A stretch of 64,000 bases of DNA from Saccopteryx bilineata. Its lineage: Eukaryota > Chordata > Mammalia > Chiroptera > Emballonuridae. The notes below the pieces were generated by a model, which was not told where the DNA came from, did no database searches, and was given only the letters and a program-made list of their open reading frames with translations. Below, piece by piece: positions 43,074-54,483 of the stretch. Position 1 is the stretch's first letter. Every line of letters begins with the position of its first letter. A program made the translations under genes and the position numbers. Location of the stretch: assembly GCF_036850765.1 (NCBI RefSeq), contig NC_089490.1, forward strand, positions 98,506,074 to 98,570,073, written 5' to 3'.

Positions 43074-43258
43074 CTATAGAGAATGCAGAAGGACCTTAAG
43101 TGGTGATTCTTGGTCACATTCAATGTGTTTGGCAGAATTTGCAAGGTAAGCAGTCTATCTCTACTCTTATAAATTTTGATACATTTATTTCATAAGCCAA
43201 TTATTTATTAATAGTAATTTTATAACTTTTGATATATTTATTTTTAAAGGCTAATAGT

Positions 43259-43313
43259 TTATTAATAGTAATTCAGTTATTAATAGTAATTCAGTTATTA
43301 ATAGTAATCCAGT
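43259..43313. repeat. 18-bp tandem repeat, three units
   Basis: The unit TTATTAATAGTAATTCAG is repeated three times, the last with a C change. A related TTATTAATAGTAAT occurs at about 43,205. Confidence 0.85.
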
Positions 43314-43319
43314 CTTTAA

Positions 43320-44255
43320 AAACAGGGAATCTATTATGTGTAGAAATGAAAGGCAAGTAAGTGTCTCTCTCTATGTGAGTGGTTTGATAAACAGATAATA
43401 ATAATAAAGAAAAAGCAGTGAGGGCATTTTAAAATAGCCTCTAGTTCTTTGCCAAACTGTGAATGGGCCATCCCATTTTTTATAAATCTTGGCTGCCTGG
43501 CAATATTTTGAAAACTAAAATTTAAAATTAGTTATTTGGTTATAGGCTAGGCCCCTGTTTTTAAAGAATTAATGACATAGTTATAACTGTTAAAATCACA
43601 TGAAATTTGGGCCTAGTGTTTACGCATAGTAAGATTAAGTACTAAACTTTTATCAGAAGGTTACGTATTTTATTTTACAATAGATATAAATGCTTAACAA
43701 ATTTATTTTTAAATAATCTTTAGAAATAAACTCAGTTTTTGCTTACAATATAAGCCTATTAAATGTAAAGTGATCTACTTCTTTTCCTAGAATCAAGTTT
43801 CCAACTTTCTCATTTAAAACAATTTCACTCTCCAAGTTTGGCATCCAAGTTTTTTCTTTTTGTCGTATAAGAAACATTGACCGAACTTTTGTGTCTGATT
43901 CATGCCTTCTACTATCTTACAAATTGATGTCTCAGCTTTTAATTTTTGCAAGTCATGTACAGGTACTTCCAACTCACCTTTAGGCATATCTGCACGGCTC
44001 ACTCCTCAATGACACCCAAGCCAGCAAAACACAACAGGCTCAAATTAGGCCAAAATTGAGCCTGAGGGGTAGTGATCTCTTTTATTCAATTTTAGTGTAT
44101 TTGCTGCTGTAAGAGCACAAAACAAAGAATGAATTGGAATAAGAAGGAGCTTGAAGACAGACTTTGAAAAGATGACAGAAAAAATTATTATGGTTTTTTA
44201 AAACTTTCTCGTTAGCTTACAGAATATAAAAATGTTAATTAGATGTTCTCTTCAT
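43320..44255. other. AT-rich non-coding sequence
   Basis: No gene is supported. A 62-codon minus-strand frame (43,814-44,002) has non-repetitive composition but no family that I recognise. Confidence 0.4.
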
Positions 44256-44264
44256 CCATTATCT

Positions 44265-44530
44265 CTTTTGGTAAATACTCTTTGAGTAGTATGAATGTTC
44301 AAGTACTTCCTCGAGCCTCCTGACCACCCAGAATATGATTGATTTATTTAATAATGTGTAAGGCAACATTAAAAAAAGGCAAATGTATGTTCTTCTTGTT
44401 TCCATAAATTGGTTATCAAACAAACATGATTTTAAGTTAATAAAACTATAACTGGAACTAATTTCATGTTTGCAAAAAAACTCATTCCCGGGAGTCAGCA
44501 AGCATGAAAAAAACTCACTACTCAAAAATT
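44265..44530 (-). mobile_element. second copy of the TTTGAG-ended dispersed repeat
   Basis: CTTTGAGTAGTATGAATG at the left and the complement of TTTGAGTAGTGAGTTTTTTT at the right give inverted ends. The interior ATAAATTGGTTATCAAACAA and GTCAGCAAGCATGAAAAAAA is shared with 26,560-26,838. It has no transposase. A piggyBac-like MITE is possible. Confidence 0.5.
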
Positions 44531-45062
44531 ATAATATAACAATATTACAAAAGGTTTAGGAAAGAAATTAAGAAAATCACATAACTCTTCAACCCCAAGA
44601 CTGTACCTTTTATCATTTATTCCTAGCCTTTATTTCGCATTCATATATGTTTTAATAGTGTATAAGTAATTTTGTGCCATGTTCTTCCTTTATGGTTCTC
44701 ATAAACACTTGTCCCTGTTATTTTCATGATTACCCTATTTATTGGCTGCCTAACACTCTGTAACCTATGTTTCATGGGCCCTCCTGACCTCACTGTGAAG
44801 TCTTCCTCAAAGTGTGCCTGGGAGTTGTTGCAGGGAGGGAATTCCTCACTCGTGTTCCTGACCAGTCAGCTGCCACATGTATTGTTCTATTGTTATTCTC
44901 CATCGCTAGAGACCACCATGTTTTCAGGAAACACAGTCTGCATAAACTGATGCTGCCTCTGACATCATTTCCCCTGGATACTGTTGAGTTTCTAGATAGG
45001 ACTTCTGTTTTAGTGTATCCTCTCCAGTCACCTGCCTTGATTTTACCCACTGCTGCCCCATG

Positions 45063-45212
45063 CAGGGGTCATCAAACTTTTTATAAAAACCGCCCACTTT
45101 TGCAGTGCTGGTAGACCTGGTCCCTACCGCCCACTAGTGGGCGTTCCAGCTTTCGTGATGGGCTAATCACGGCGCTGTTTGGTTGCACTGCTTGGGTTCC
45201 AGCAGGAGGCAC
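45063..45212 (+). mobile_element. left part of a hAT-type DNA transposon (family 3)
   Basis: CAGGGGTCATCAAACTTTTT is a hAT-type terminus, followed by ACCGCCCACTAGTGGGCGTT and CACGGCGCTGTTTGGTTGCA. It runs into a MaLR-like fragment at about 45,215 and no right end was found, so it is truncated. Confidence 0.6.
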
Positions 45213-45214
45213 AC

Positions 45215-45375
45215 ATCCTTGTGAATGGAATTAATGATTTATAAAAAAGACCCCAGAGAACTTCCTCATTCTTTCTGCCTTGTTGAGGACACAGTAAAGA
45301 AACAGCTGTCTATGAACCAGGAAGTGGGCTTTCATCAGACGCTGAATCTGCCAGTGACTTGAACTACCTTTAAAC
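45215..45375 (+). mobile_element. MaLR-like LTR fragment
   Basis: GTGAATGGAATTAATGATTT, AGACCCCAGAGAACTTCCTC, CTATGAACCAGGAAGTGGGC and GCTGAATCTGCCAGTGACTT match the middle of the LTR at 46,326-46,898. Confidence 0.6.
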
Positions 45376-45450
45376 CACTCATTTTCAGTGATAGAAGAGA
45401 TGCTGCGTCTATATATTAGGCTTGATGTGATTTTTAAAAAAAGCTTTATT

Positions 45451-45832
45451 CCAGTGGTGGCACGGTGGAAAGAGCATTGACTTTGGATGCTGAGGACCCA
45501 GGTTCAAAACCCTGAGGTCGCTGGCTTAAGCATGGTCTCATCCAGCTTTAGCGCAGGCTCACCAGCTCGATAACATGATCGTCAGCTTAAGCGTGGGATC
45601 ATAGACATGATCCCATGGTCACTGGCTTGAGCCTGAAGGTCACTGATTTGAAGCCCAAGGTCACTGGCCTGAGCCCAAGGTTGCTGGCTTGAGCAAGGGG
45701 TCAATGGCTTGCCTGGAACCCCCTGGTCAAGGCATGTATGAGAAATAATCAATGAACAACTAAAGTGTTGCAACAACTCTGAGTTGATGTTTCTCATCTC
45801 TCTCCCTTTCTGTCTCTGTCTCTGTGTCATTC
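45451..45832 (+). mobile_element. tRNA-derived bat SINE, long multi-module type A
   Basis: The head lacks its first bases (CCAGTGGTGGCACGGTGGAA). Several GGTCACTGGCTTGAGC modules, CCCCCTGGTCAAGGCATGTA and CATCTCTCTCCCTTTCTGTC follow. The internal modules are more numerous than in the 7,361 copy. Confidence 0.85.
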
Positions 45833-46325
45833 CAGGTAACATATAATATTATTAATAATCAGCAAACCTACTTTTGCTCCACCCTTATAGATTGGGATAA
45901 TACTTTCAACTTTGCAGAGTGATTGTAAGGTCTAGAGTCATGCTTGTATAATATCCAGTGCCATATTGATATTGATAGCTAATAGTGTTATTTTTTTCAT
46001 ATTCGTATACTGGAAGCAGAGCTAATTCAAATGGTTTACCTCATTTTCAAAATGGCAGACTGGAACTATAGACTAAGAAACAAATTTTCACCGTTTTGTA
46101 GTTTTGATTAGTAATTTAAGAAAATTTCTTGAATGCAAAATAACTCGTTATAAAAAGACATGTATTGAATTAAATGTGAAAATATATGACTTTCATATAC
46201 TTAAAAACAAAATGGCTTTAAATTAACTTTTTCATATTTTTCTTTTGAAAGCAAAGGTTCCATGCCAGCATATAGCCACAAGATACTCACTACATACCTC
46301 ACTAAACTCTAGCATAAGCTATTTG

Positions 46326-46898
46326 CTATAGCTTGAATGTCTACCCCCCAACCCCCAATTCATGTTAAATCTTAACCGCCCAATATGATGGTATTAAGAG
46401 GTGGGCCTTTCTGACCTGTGGTGGCGCAGTGGATAAAGCGTCGACCTGGAAATGCTGAGGTCGCCGGTTCAAAACCCTGGGCTTGCCTGGTCAAGGCTCA
46501 TATGGGAGTTGATGCTTCCTGCTCCTCCCCCCCCTTCTCTCTCTGTCTCTCTCCTCTCTCTCTCTCTCCTTTCTAAAATGAATAAATAAATAAATAATTA
46601 AAAAAAAAAAGAGGTGGGCCTTTGGTAAGTGACTAGGTCATGAGAGTGGAGTCCTCACAAATGGAATTAATCATTTATAAAAGAGACCCCAGAGAACTTC
46701 CTCATCCTTTCTGGCTTGTGAGAACACAGCAAAAAGATGGCTGTCTATGAACCAGGAAGTGGGCTCTCATCAGACATTGAATCTGTCAGTCCTTGATCTT
46801 GAACTTCCCACAACTAGAACTGGGAGAAATAAATTTATATGATTTAAAATCCGCCCAATCTATGGTCTTCTGTTAGAGCAGCCCAAATGGACTGACAG
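46326..46898 (+). mobile_element. MaLR-like solo LTR, split by a type B SINE
   Basis: CTATAGCTTGAATGTCTACC at the start; then GGTATTAAGAGGTGGGCC, CTAGGTCATGAGAGTGGAGT, AGAGACCCCAGAGAACTTCC, GGAGAAATAAATTTATATGA (with an AATAAA signal) and TAGAGCAGCCCAAATGGACT at the end. It belongs with the fragments at 13,156 and 45,215. Confidence 0.65.
46411..46609 (+). mobile_element. tRNA-derived bat SINE, type B, nested in the LTR
   Basis: CTGACCTGTGGTGGCGCAGT to an AATAAATAAATAAATAATTA tail. The perfect duplication AGAGGTGGGCCTTT (46397-46410 and 46610-46623) proves insertion into the LTR. Confidence 0.95.
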
Positions 46899-47203
46899 TG
46901 ATAGATACACAATTCAGACAATGGCCAAGTAACACAGCTGGAAAGCTATGGTTTGAGAATAGAGACACACCCAGCTGAAGGCCGGTGTTGGTTAAGATGC
47001 TTAAGTCTGTTAGTGGATTTGAAACCGGGATATCTGTCATTAAAAAAGAAAAACAAGCAGAAGCAAAATGGGTTAGGTGGTGGACAGATTTTCAAGCGGC
47101 TAGCAATCAGTGCAGGTCTAGACAAGTAGGAAGTCAAGGTTGGGCAAATATGACAGTAACACATTTGAAACAAAAGCTTTTATTTTCACGTTCTTAAAAA
47201 GTA

Positions 47204-47275
47204 TAGTTGGTATACAATATCATATTTAGTTATATTAGTTTCAGGTATACAATACCCACAGTTATTTTTGTTTGT
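47204..47275 (-). mobile_element. short L1 3' UTR fragment
   Basis: GTATAGTTGGTATACAATAT and ATTAGTTTCAGGTATACAAT are the complement of a familiar L1 3' UTR segment. Confidence 0.55.
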
Positions 47276-47328
47276 TTATTTGTTTTAATTGGTTGATTGG
47301 TTTTATTTTGGTTCCAAAAAACTTTTTT

Positions 47329-47714
47329 ATTTTTTATTTTTTTGAAGCTAGAAATGGGGAGAGACAGTCAGACTCCCGCATGTGCCCAACTGGGATCCAC
47401 CCGGCACGCCCACCAGGGGGCGACGCTCTGCCCACCAGGGGGCGATGCTCTGCCCCTCTGGGGCGTCGCTCTGTCGCAACCAGAGCCACTCCAGCGCCTG
47501 GGGCAGAGGCCAAGGAGCCATCCCCAGCGCCCGGGCCATCTTTGCTCCAATGGAGCCTCGGCTGCGGGAGGGGAAGAGAGAGACAGAGAGGAAGGAGAGG
47601 GAGAGGGGTGGAGAAACAGATGGGCGCTTCTCCTGTGTGCCCTGGCCGGGAATTGAACCAGGGACTTCTGCACACCAGGCCGACGCTCTACCACTGAGCC
47701 AACGGGCCAGGGCC
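47329..47714 (-). mobile_element. Rhin-1-type SINE, two-box subfamily
   Basis: Antisense copy with two adjacent GCCCACCAGGGGGCGA boxes (about 47,408-47,447) and the head GGCCCTGGCCCGTTGGCTCA. The duplication CCAAAAAACTTTTTT is at about 47,314-47,328 and 47,715-47,729. Frames of more than 100 codons in both directions reflect its low stop density. Confidence 0.94.
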
Positions 47715-47789
47715 CCAAAAAACTTTTTTTTGTAACTGTGTTATGTCCACTGAGGATATAAATGGCCACAGAGAATAGTAGCCTTAGAC

Positions 47790-47900
47790 ACAAATGAGCT
47801 AGGCTCAAATTCCAGTTCTAACACTTATTAGTCATGTGACTTTGGGCAATTATTTCATGTTTCAGAGCCTCTACTAATTCACTGTAAAAAGAGGTGGTTG
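47790..47900 (+). mobile_element. MIR SINE fragment
   Basis: CTCAAATTCCAGTTCTAACA, CATGTGACTTTGGGCAATTA and CACTGTAAAAAGAGGTGG match the MIR core. Confidence 0.8.
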
Positions 47901-50085
47901 TGTTCGAACCATGGTTCTTACCTTTTTTATTTTTTTGGTGGGGGGATTGGGAATCATTCACCTTTTTTATCTGGTGAAAGAAAAGGATCATTTTTTTTTC
48001 CAAAAATGCCTATAAATATTCCCTCAATTTTGGGTAGACATCTTGTTTTATCGCATTAGAAAGTAATATTTTTTCACATAGAAAAAACTTACGAAATTTT
48101 TCCTCTTTTTATTCCTGTTTATTCACATGAATGGAGTGACTTGAAATAAATCCAAAGTATGCAAATAAAGCACAAAATTAAAATTCTTCTCCATGGCAAA
48201 TTTAAATAATAAGGCTGCCATTTTTTGACTTGAAAAGAAGAAATTATGAAATAGTCTTTATAGCACAATGTCATTTGTGCTGTTTTATCAATTTTGACTT
48301 TTAATTTTGAAAGCAACAAGTGAAAGAAACCCCAATTAACAAAGTAGTCTGTAGCAAATGCATAGGCTTATGTCAAGACATACTAGATTTCTCTAGGACT
48401 CTTCAAGCTGATAGTTGCGTCATTTGTTCTGTCCTCATGTCAATTAACCTGGTCATCAATGCTGTATATGTCAGCAAGAAAGTGGTTAGAACCCACGTTT
48501 CAATTTTAAAGTCAAATGGATATAACTAGCCTTTGAAGAAGTTCTGCAGTGTTTCTAGGTGTCTAGATTTCTGCCCTGCGAGAAACTGACAAGTTTCATT
48601 ACTCTTGAATAGAGCCAAGAGAATCTTTTTCAGCATGGGAAGGGATGTCCTTATCTGCCAATGTCCAATCTCTTTTTCCCACAGTGGCAACTTGGTTAAA
48701 GGGCTTGTGAGTTTTGTGTACATGTGTGTGTTAGCTTCCAAAATGGTGCCCTCAGGATCTTAGGCTGAAAAAAGCCTTATCTTACGCACATGATCAAATA
48801 AATCAAAATGCAAGTAACTTTTTCCTTATGAAAACATTTTAAAAGTAAAATCCAATGAATAACTTCATATTTTGCTTCCATTTCTTGATAAAACTTTCTT
48901 TGAACCCCAATAAGTCAAAGCGCTGAGTCTGGAGAAATTGATGACTTCTGCAGCAATATGTAAAACTGCTTCAGGACTACTGGCAAGGGCTCTGATGCCT
49001 GTGCAAGGTGATGTAGAAAGCTGTGACTCATGGCTGTCTTTCTTCATCAAAGCAGAAAAACCGGATGTGTTGCCAAACACTGCATATACACCATAGTTCT
49101 AAAACTTTATTTACCATAGGAGTTTGTACTTTAAGAAAGAACTTCTTGTCACCCCATTAAATTTCATTCCTTAAAAAAAAAAAAGAAGTAACTCTACCAT
49201 TTCAAGGAATTCAGGGACCCTGAGATTTTCAAAAGGAGCTCATAAAATAAAATTCTTTAAAAGTTTTTAAACATGTGTCGACAGATAAGCATCAGAAAAT
49301 GATTGACATTTTTTTTTTCTGAAGAGCATGGCATTTTTACAAATTCTTCCAAATTCTGATTCAAAATAACAGATGAAATGTCAGTAAATCCAAAGAATAG
49401 TATGTCACTTGGCAAAGGCACTGGTACCATAGTATTCCATTATTCCAAGCCATAATTTAACTTGATTATTTAAAAGCACAAGGCTCCTGTGTGACTTCTT
49501 TTGCCTAGCAATGCAATTAGAAGGCTTCAGACAGGAAGTGCTGGGGCAAAATGTAAGCTTTTGGGAACTTCCAGGCTCTCCAAATTGTCTTCTTCTCAAA
49601 ACAAAACAAACAACAACAGCAACACTACCTCATTTTCTTGTGTATTTTCAGGGCAGAGAGATAGGTGTTTCTTTAGTTCTTTACCTGTTAGCTGCCATAA
49701 GCCAGAGGCATGGCGCACAGTAAACAATCCGGCTTTCATATTCATCACAACAGATCAGAGCATATCAAACCAAAGGATCCCATGCTTTGAAGCACATATG
49801 TCTTTCAGTTCCAGCTAGATCCAGTATAAAAATATATCTGTAAATATGTCAGGAATAATTTTAATTTTTAATGGTTGGGTTAGGAAGGCAAATTTAAGAG
49901 TCATTGTATCTTTTCTTGTAATTTGTAAATTTTTTATAATGCTATTATATTATTTTTAGAATATGAATTATATATTAAAATAAAACAGAATACTGGAAAA
50001 AATAAGACTTACCGAAATCAAGATGATATACCACTTGGCTTTCAAGGCAGATTCAGCAGAAGAGTTGCGTTAGCTATAACTAATT
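47901..50085. other. AT-rich non-coding sequence with few repeats
   Basis: More than 2 kb without an obvious repeat. A minus-strand frame of about 77 codons (48,865 to about 49,098) has balanced composition, but I found no family, promoter or splice sites that support it. Confidence 0.4.
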
Positions 50086-50087
50086 GG

Positions 50088-50285
50088 GCTAGCTGTTTTA
50101 CATTTATTATCTCATTTGATTTTCATCATTGTCCTGCAAGACAGGTACGATTACTGCCCTCATTTTATGAATGAGGAGTTTGAAACTGATAGGATAAGCA
50201 TCTTGTCCAATGTCACACAGCTACTGGCTGAGTTAAAATTTGAACCCAGGTCTCCTGAACTCCAAAGCTTGTGCTCTTAATTGTT
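50088..50285 (-). mobile_element. MIR SINE
   Basis: TTATCTCATTTGATTTTCAT, CAAGACAGGTACGATTACTG, GTCCAATGTCACACAGCTAC and ATTTGAACCCAGGTCTCCTG follow the complement of MIR closely. It is the best-preserved MIR of the window. Confidence 0.9.
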
Positions 50286-50639
50286 ATAAAAATAGAAAAA
50301 AGTCAGAGACACAGGTGAGAAAATAAGTGTGAGCAGAGTAAGCTGAATTCTAAATATCAGGTATTCATGGGGAGGTGATTAATTTAAAGAATAAACATCT
50401 TTGGAGAAGGTATCATGATACAAGCAAATCCAACTCCCTTTGCTCTAAATCTGTATTCTCAAAAAGTCTTCAGATCAGTGACTTAGGCTCCACAGTGACT
50501 GTTTACCAGGAATGGAATCCCAGTTCACAATTCAGGTTCTTAAAATTTTCCATTACAAATTAACAAATCTCTTTCATGTCAAGCAAGCTCTTGGGGGTTT
50601 GAGAAGTAGGAAACAGTTTTTCTGAGACCTGATCACACC

Positions 50640-50758
50640 ATCTGTTTCTCAGAATTCCTTCTTTTATTCACCCCTGTATCCTCCCAGTCTGGCACAGTGT
50701 CTAGCAGTTATTGGGCACCCAGTAAATGTCAGTTGACTGATAAAATAATGAATGAGGT
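50640..50758 (+). mobile_element. L2 LINE 3' end
   Basis: ATTCACCCCTGTATCCTCCC, GTCTGGCACAGTGTCTAGCA and CCCAGTAAATGTCAGTTGAC are typical of the L2 3' end. Confidence 0.75.
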
Positions 50759-50759
50759 T

Positions 50760-52260
50760 TTGAAAGACTCACCAAGTCGATTTGGCAGACTATAACACCC
50801 AGCAACTTGTTGAAAACATGCTGCAAGAGAAATATTTAGACAAATCTGATCCTTTACTCTCCCCATTAACAACATCAAGTTTGACAATGGGCAGAACCAT
50901 CCCACAATTCCTGCACAGCAAACCTTTGTTTGGACAAGCACGTGCCTGAATTATGCAGTCCTTAGTGGGGCTGACTCATGTACATCTTTTGGTCCCTTAT
51001 GTCTCTTGGATTTTTTTGTAAGCATTTTATGCCATCATTTTCTTATCATTAAAAGCATCTTTTTCCTACTGCCCTTGGCCATACTTAAAGTTGTTCATTT
51101 GAAGCTTGACCACTTTGATAATACGCTGCGATTAATTTGTGCTTTTTCTATTAATCCCTTCCAAAACAAAAGAGAGAACTAAATTTTCTTCTCAGATGTA
51201 AACAATTTTTCCCCCTCCCCAAACCCCCAATATAATATTATCAGTTAGTCTTAGGAGCAGATAAGCAAAACATATTAGCTGTGCCGATAGTTTACCTTCC
51301 TCCTGAAGTATTCTTTAGTAATCCACTTTTTGCCATTTTCCAATTGTATTTTTTTGTGTTTTTTTTTTTCTGGGGAAACAGCTGTTCTTCCTGTGAATGA
51401 AAATGCTATTGCTCTCACTAAATGAGTTCGAATACCCTGGGAGGATTTCCTTCTGTGGCTTTGTTTGCTCCTAAAACAGGTTCTTCTACTTACTCTTTCT
51501 GGCCTCTGTAGGTTTGGTGAAGGGAAATATATTTTGCTGGCAGTGTTTTTGGATCTCAATACATTAATAGCCTGTTTTCTTACTGGTGCTCATATAAACC
51601 CTTGTCATGAGTGGGATGGGGTGGGGGATGGGGAAGCTTTGAATACTGCCCTAAAAGATAGCATTTGCCTTGGGAATAAACTCTAATAAATCCCTTCTCT
51701 CTATAAATTACTTCTATAAAAATGCAAAAGCAGTCTTGGCCGACAGAAGATGCAGTTATTAAGTGTTAAACAATCTGAAATTTTCCCGATGAGCTCAACT
51801 TGAGTGTCTGAAACAGACCCGAACCCATGATTCAATTCCCTATTGGGAACCAGTTTTATATTAAAACATGGCAAATATTATCTAAGGAATTTTACTGCAA
51901 TTCAGCTGAGCACTCGCTCTTTGAAATTTACTACAGTGTGTTGGGCCATGTTTTGAACTTGAAAGTTTAAGGGATTCTTTATTCACACTCCTAGTCTAAT
52001 AAAAATTATTATAAAAACAAAACTTCTTTCCTCTTAAATTGTATTGTGTATTAAAACTGCATAAAAATACTCTGTCATTTACATTCTACTCATCTATATC
52101 AAATATTTAAAGGGTTGGTATTCTTTTGATATATTTTATTGTAACCACCAAATATAATAGTGTGTGAGATAGATTATCAACATCTGCTATATATTTTTTT
52201 AATTCAATTCAAATAATTTTATGTAAGTAAACATATGCACATGTAAGCATAGGACTATAT
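50760..52260. other. AT-rich non-coding sequence with few repeats
   Basis: No gene or repeat could be supported. Confidence 0.4.
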
Positions 52261-52277
52261 TTTTCTTCTTCTTTTTC

Positions 52278-52602
52278 TTTTTTTTTTTTTTTGTATTTTT
52301 CTGAAGCTGGAAAAGGGGAGAGACAGTGAGACAGACTCCCGCATGCGCCAGACCGGGATCCACCCGGCACGCCCACCAGGGGGCGTCGCTCTGCCGCGAC
52401 CAGAGCCACTCTAGCACCTGGGGCAGAGGCCAAGGAGCCATCCCCAGCGCCTTGGCTGCGGGAGGGGAAGAGAGAGACAGAGAGGAAGGGGGGGGGGGGA
52501 GAAGCAAATGGGCGCTTCTCCTGTGTGCCCTGGCTGGGAATCGAACCCGGCTCCCCTGCACGCCAGGCCGACGCTCTACCGCTGAGCCAACCGGCCAGGG
52601 CC
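52278..52602 (-). mobile_element. Rhin-1-type SINE with internal deletion
   Basis: Antisense. GTATTTTTCTGAAGCTGGAA and the head GGCCCTGGCCGGTTGGCTCA are intact. The segment with GGGCAGAGC next to the box is missing, as is the CATTGGAGCAAAG region, where CAGCGCC joins TTGGCTGCGG directly. A TCTTCTTC-type duplication flanks it. Confidence 0.9.
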
Positions 52603-52689
52603 TCTTCTTCTCTTTCTTGAAATTATGTTGAGACTTACTCCATATGATAAGATGTTAAAACAGCATAGTGAATAAGTCAGACTTTTCTT

Positions 52690-52860
52690 TCTGGGTCTGT
52701 GAGTTCAGCTACTCCAGGTTCAATGCAGCCTTCACTCCTTACTTTCTGACATTATTCTAAGCCTCAATTTTTTTTCCACTGTAAAATTCAAGATTGTTGT
52801 AAAGGATAAATGAGAAATGCAAAGCACTTGGCCCACTGCCTGGCAAATTGTGATCTTAAT
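52690..52860 (+). mobile_element. MIR SINE
   Basis: TACTCCAGGTTCAATGCAGC, ATTCTAAGCCTCAATTTTTT, GATTGTTGTAAAGGATAAAT, GCAAAGCACTTGGCCCACTG and CCTGGCAAATT match MIR. Confidence 0.8.
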
Positions 52861-53299
52861 CTTACCAAGAGAAAAGTCAGAATTTTGAAAAAAGGAAAAC
52901 ACAAATGTTATAAATATATAGATAAACATGTTGCTTTAATTGTTCAAATTAAATAGTTGAATTAATTTTTCATTTTCTAACTCCCACACAGTAAGATGAA
53001 ACATAATCCATTACATAAACCTTTAGTTTAGAAGGGAAGAAGCAAACTAGTTCAGAAGAAAAATTTTTGACAGCACTGAATTCCAAAAGGAACTTATAGA
53101 GGGTACATTGAATAATATATTGAATAATGTTTTCAATAACATTTTATAACAAGTACTGCAACAAATTTAATATGGCTGTTATAATAACTAGTGCTAAAAA
53201 CAAAAACTATTCAACTAAAATATAGCTCAATTAAAAGATTATGTAATGCACTAAGTAAAGATGGCCCAGATTTGTAGTCTTATGGAATCAAAAACATAC

Positions 53300-53440
53300 T
53301 TACCAGGCATCTAATTTGTTCAGGGTACTGTCTTAGGCACTGTAGAGGAAAACAGATAAATTAGATTCCGTTCTTGCCTTCAAGAATTTACTAATTATAA
53401 GGCATGGGAACAAGAATAAGGAAATAATAACAAGGACTGT
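53300..53440 (-). mobile_element. possible MIR/L2-class fragment
   Basis: CCAGGCATCTAATTTGTTCA and GTACTGTCTTAGGCACTGTA, with TTCTTGCCTTCAAGAATTTA, resemble the same diverged repeat as at 42,440. Confidence 0.4.
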
Positions 53441-53559
53441 GATCAAGGGAAACTAGTGCAAACCCCAAAGGAATATGTAAAATGTCCTGTAGGTTCAAAA
53501 GAAGAATCTATTTCTCAAATGTATCAGACTCAGCTCCACGTCATGGCTTTTGTGTATAC

Positions 53560-53965
53560 TGTTCCCTGTGCCTGAGTGATCTTCCCACTCTGCATGCGGA
53601 ACTCCTCTTCTCCCTGCAGGTCCTAGTTTATGTTTTTACCTCCTTCTGCAGGCCTTCCCTAGTCAGTGTCCATATGATAAAATACTCCATATGATAAGAT
53701 GTTAAAACAGCAGAGTGGAGGACACTCCCCATTCTAATTCTCTGTCTCAGCTGCTTGTTTATTGTTGCTTGTACCCATAGCACTCATTACAATTTATGAT
53801 TTTTTACTTGTTTGTTAATTTACATGATTTTTATCTGTCTCCCCACGTAAAATATAAGTTCCATGAAGGTGAGATCATGTCTGTCTGTCTTGTCAGAGAT
53901 TGAATCCTTGATACCTAGAAGAATGCTTGGCACATAGTAGGCTCTCAATATATATTTGTTGAGTG
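53560..53965 (+). mobile_element. L2 LINE 3' UTR
   Basis: CCTGTGCCTGAGTGATCTTC, CAGGCCTTCCCTAGTCAGTG, ATAAGTTCCATGAAGGTGAG, GAATGCTTGGCACATAGTAG and TTTGTTGAGTGAA give a classic L2 3' end. A copy of CTCCATATGATAAGATGTTA, also found near 52,638, is embedded in it. Confidence 0.85.
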
Positions 53966-53977
53966 AACAAAATATTA

Positions 53978-54113
53978 CATTTGGACGCTGAGGTCACCAG
54001 TTCAAAATCTCAGGCTTGCCTGGTCAAGGCACATATGGGAGTTGATGCTTCCTGCTCCTCCTCCCTTCTCTCTCTCTCTCTCTCTCTCTCTTCCCTCTCT
54101 CAAATGAATAAAA
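53978..54113 (+). mobile_element. tRNA-derived bat SINE, type B, 5'-truncated
   Basis: Starts at GGACGCTGAGGTCACCAG without the first half of the head. A (CT)n run and an AATGAATAAAAAAATATT tail follow. It abuts the end of the L2 fragment. Confidence 0.85.
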
Positions 54114-54483
54114 AAATATTATCTTTGGTTGGTAGAATCAGGGTGGGTTTCATGAGAGGAATGAAAGAATCCTTAAAAACTAGATAGGTTGTAGGTAAGG
54201 GTAGGGAGAAGAGAGATGTTCCAAACAAGAGGAAAGGCAGAAGCAAATGTTTGGAGCTCACGAAATGCAAAGCCTTTTCTGAGAGCAGCAAATGCTGTAT
54301 AATTTTAAACTTAAGATGAACTCTTAATCTTCCTGCTTCCTCCTTCTGTTTTAACATGTAATTGGTATACGTCTTATAATCACTATCTGAATGTACTATG
54401 ATTGTATCTTTTTTTATAAAATGTTATTTAATTGACTGTGTTTCTCATAACCATCAATGGCATTTTAGAAAGGAGAAAATAAG

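Noticed and set aside
43814..44002. 62-codon minus-strand frame
   Set aside because: No family recognised, no splice or promoter context, and the length is within chance for this amount of sequence.
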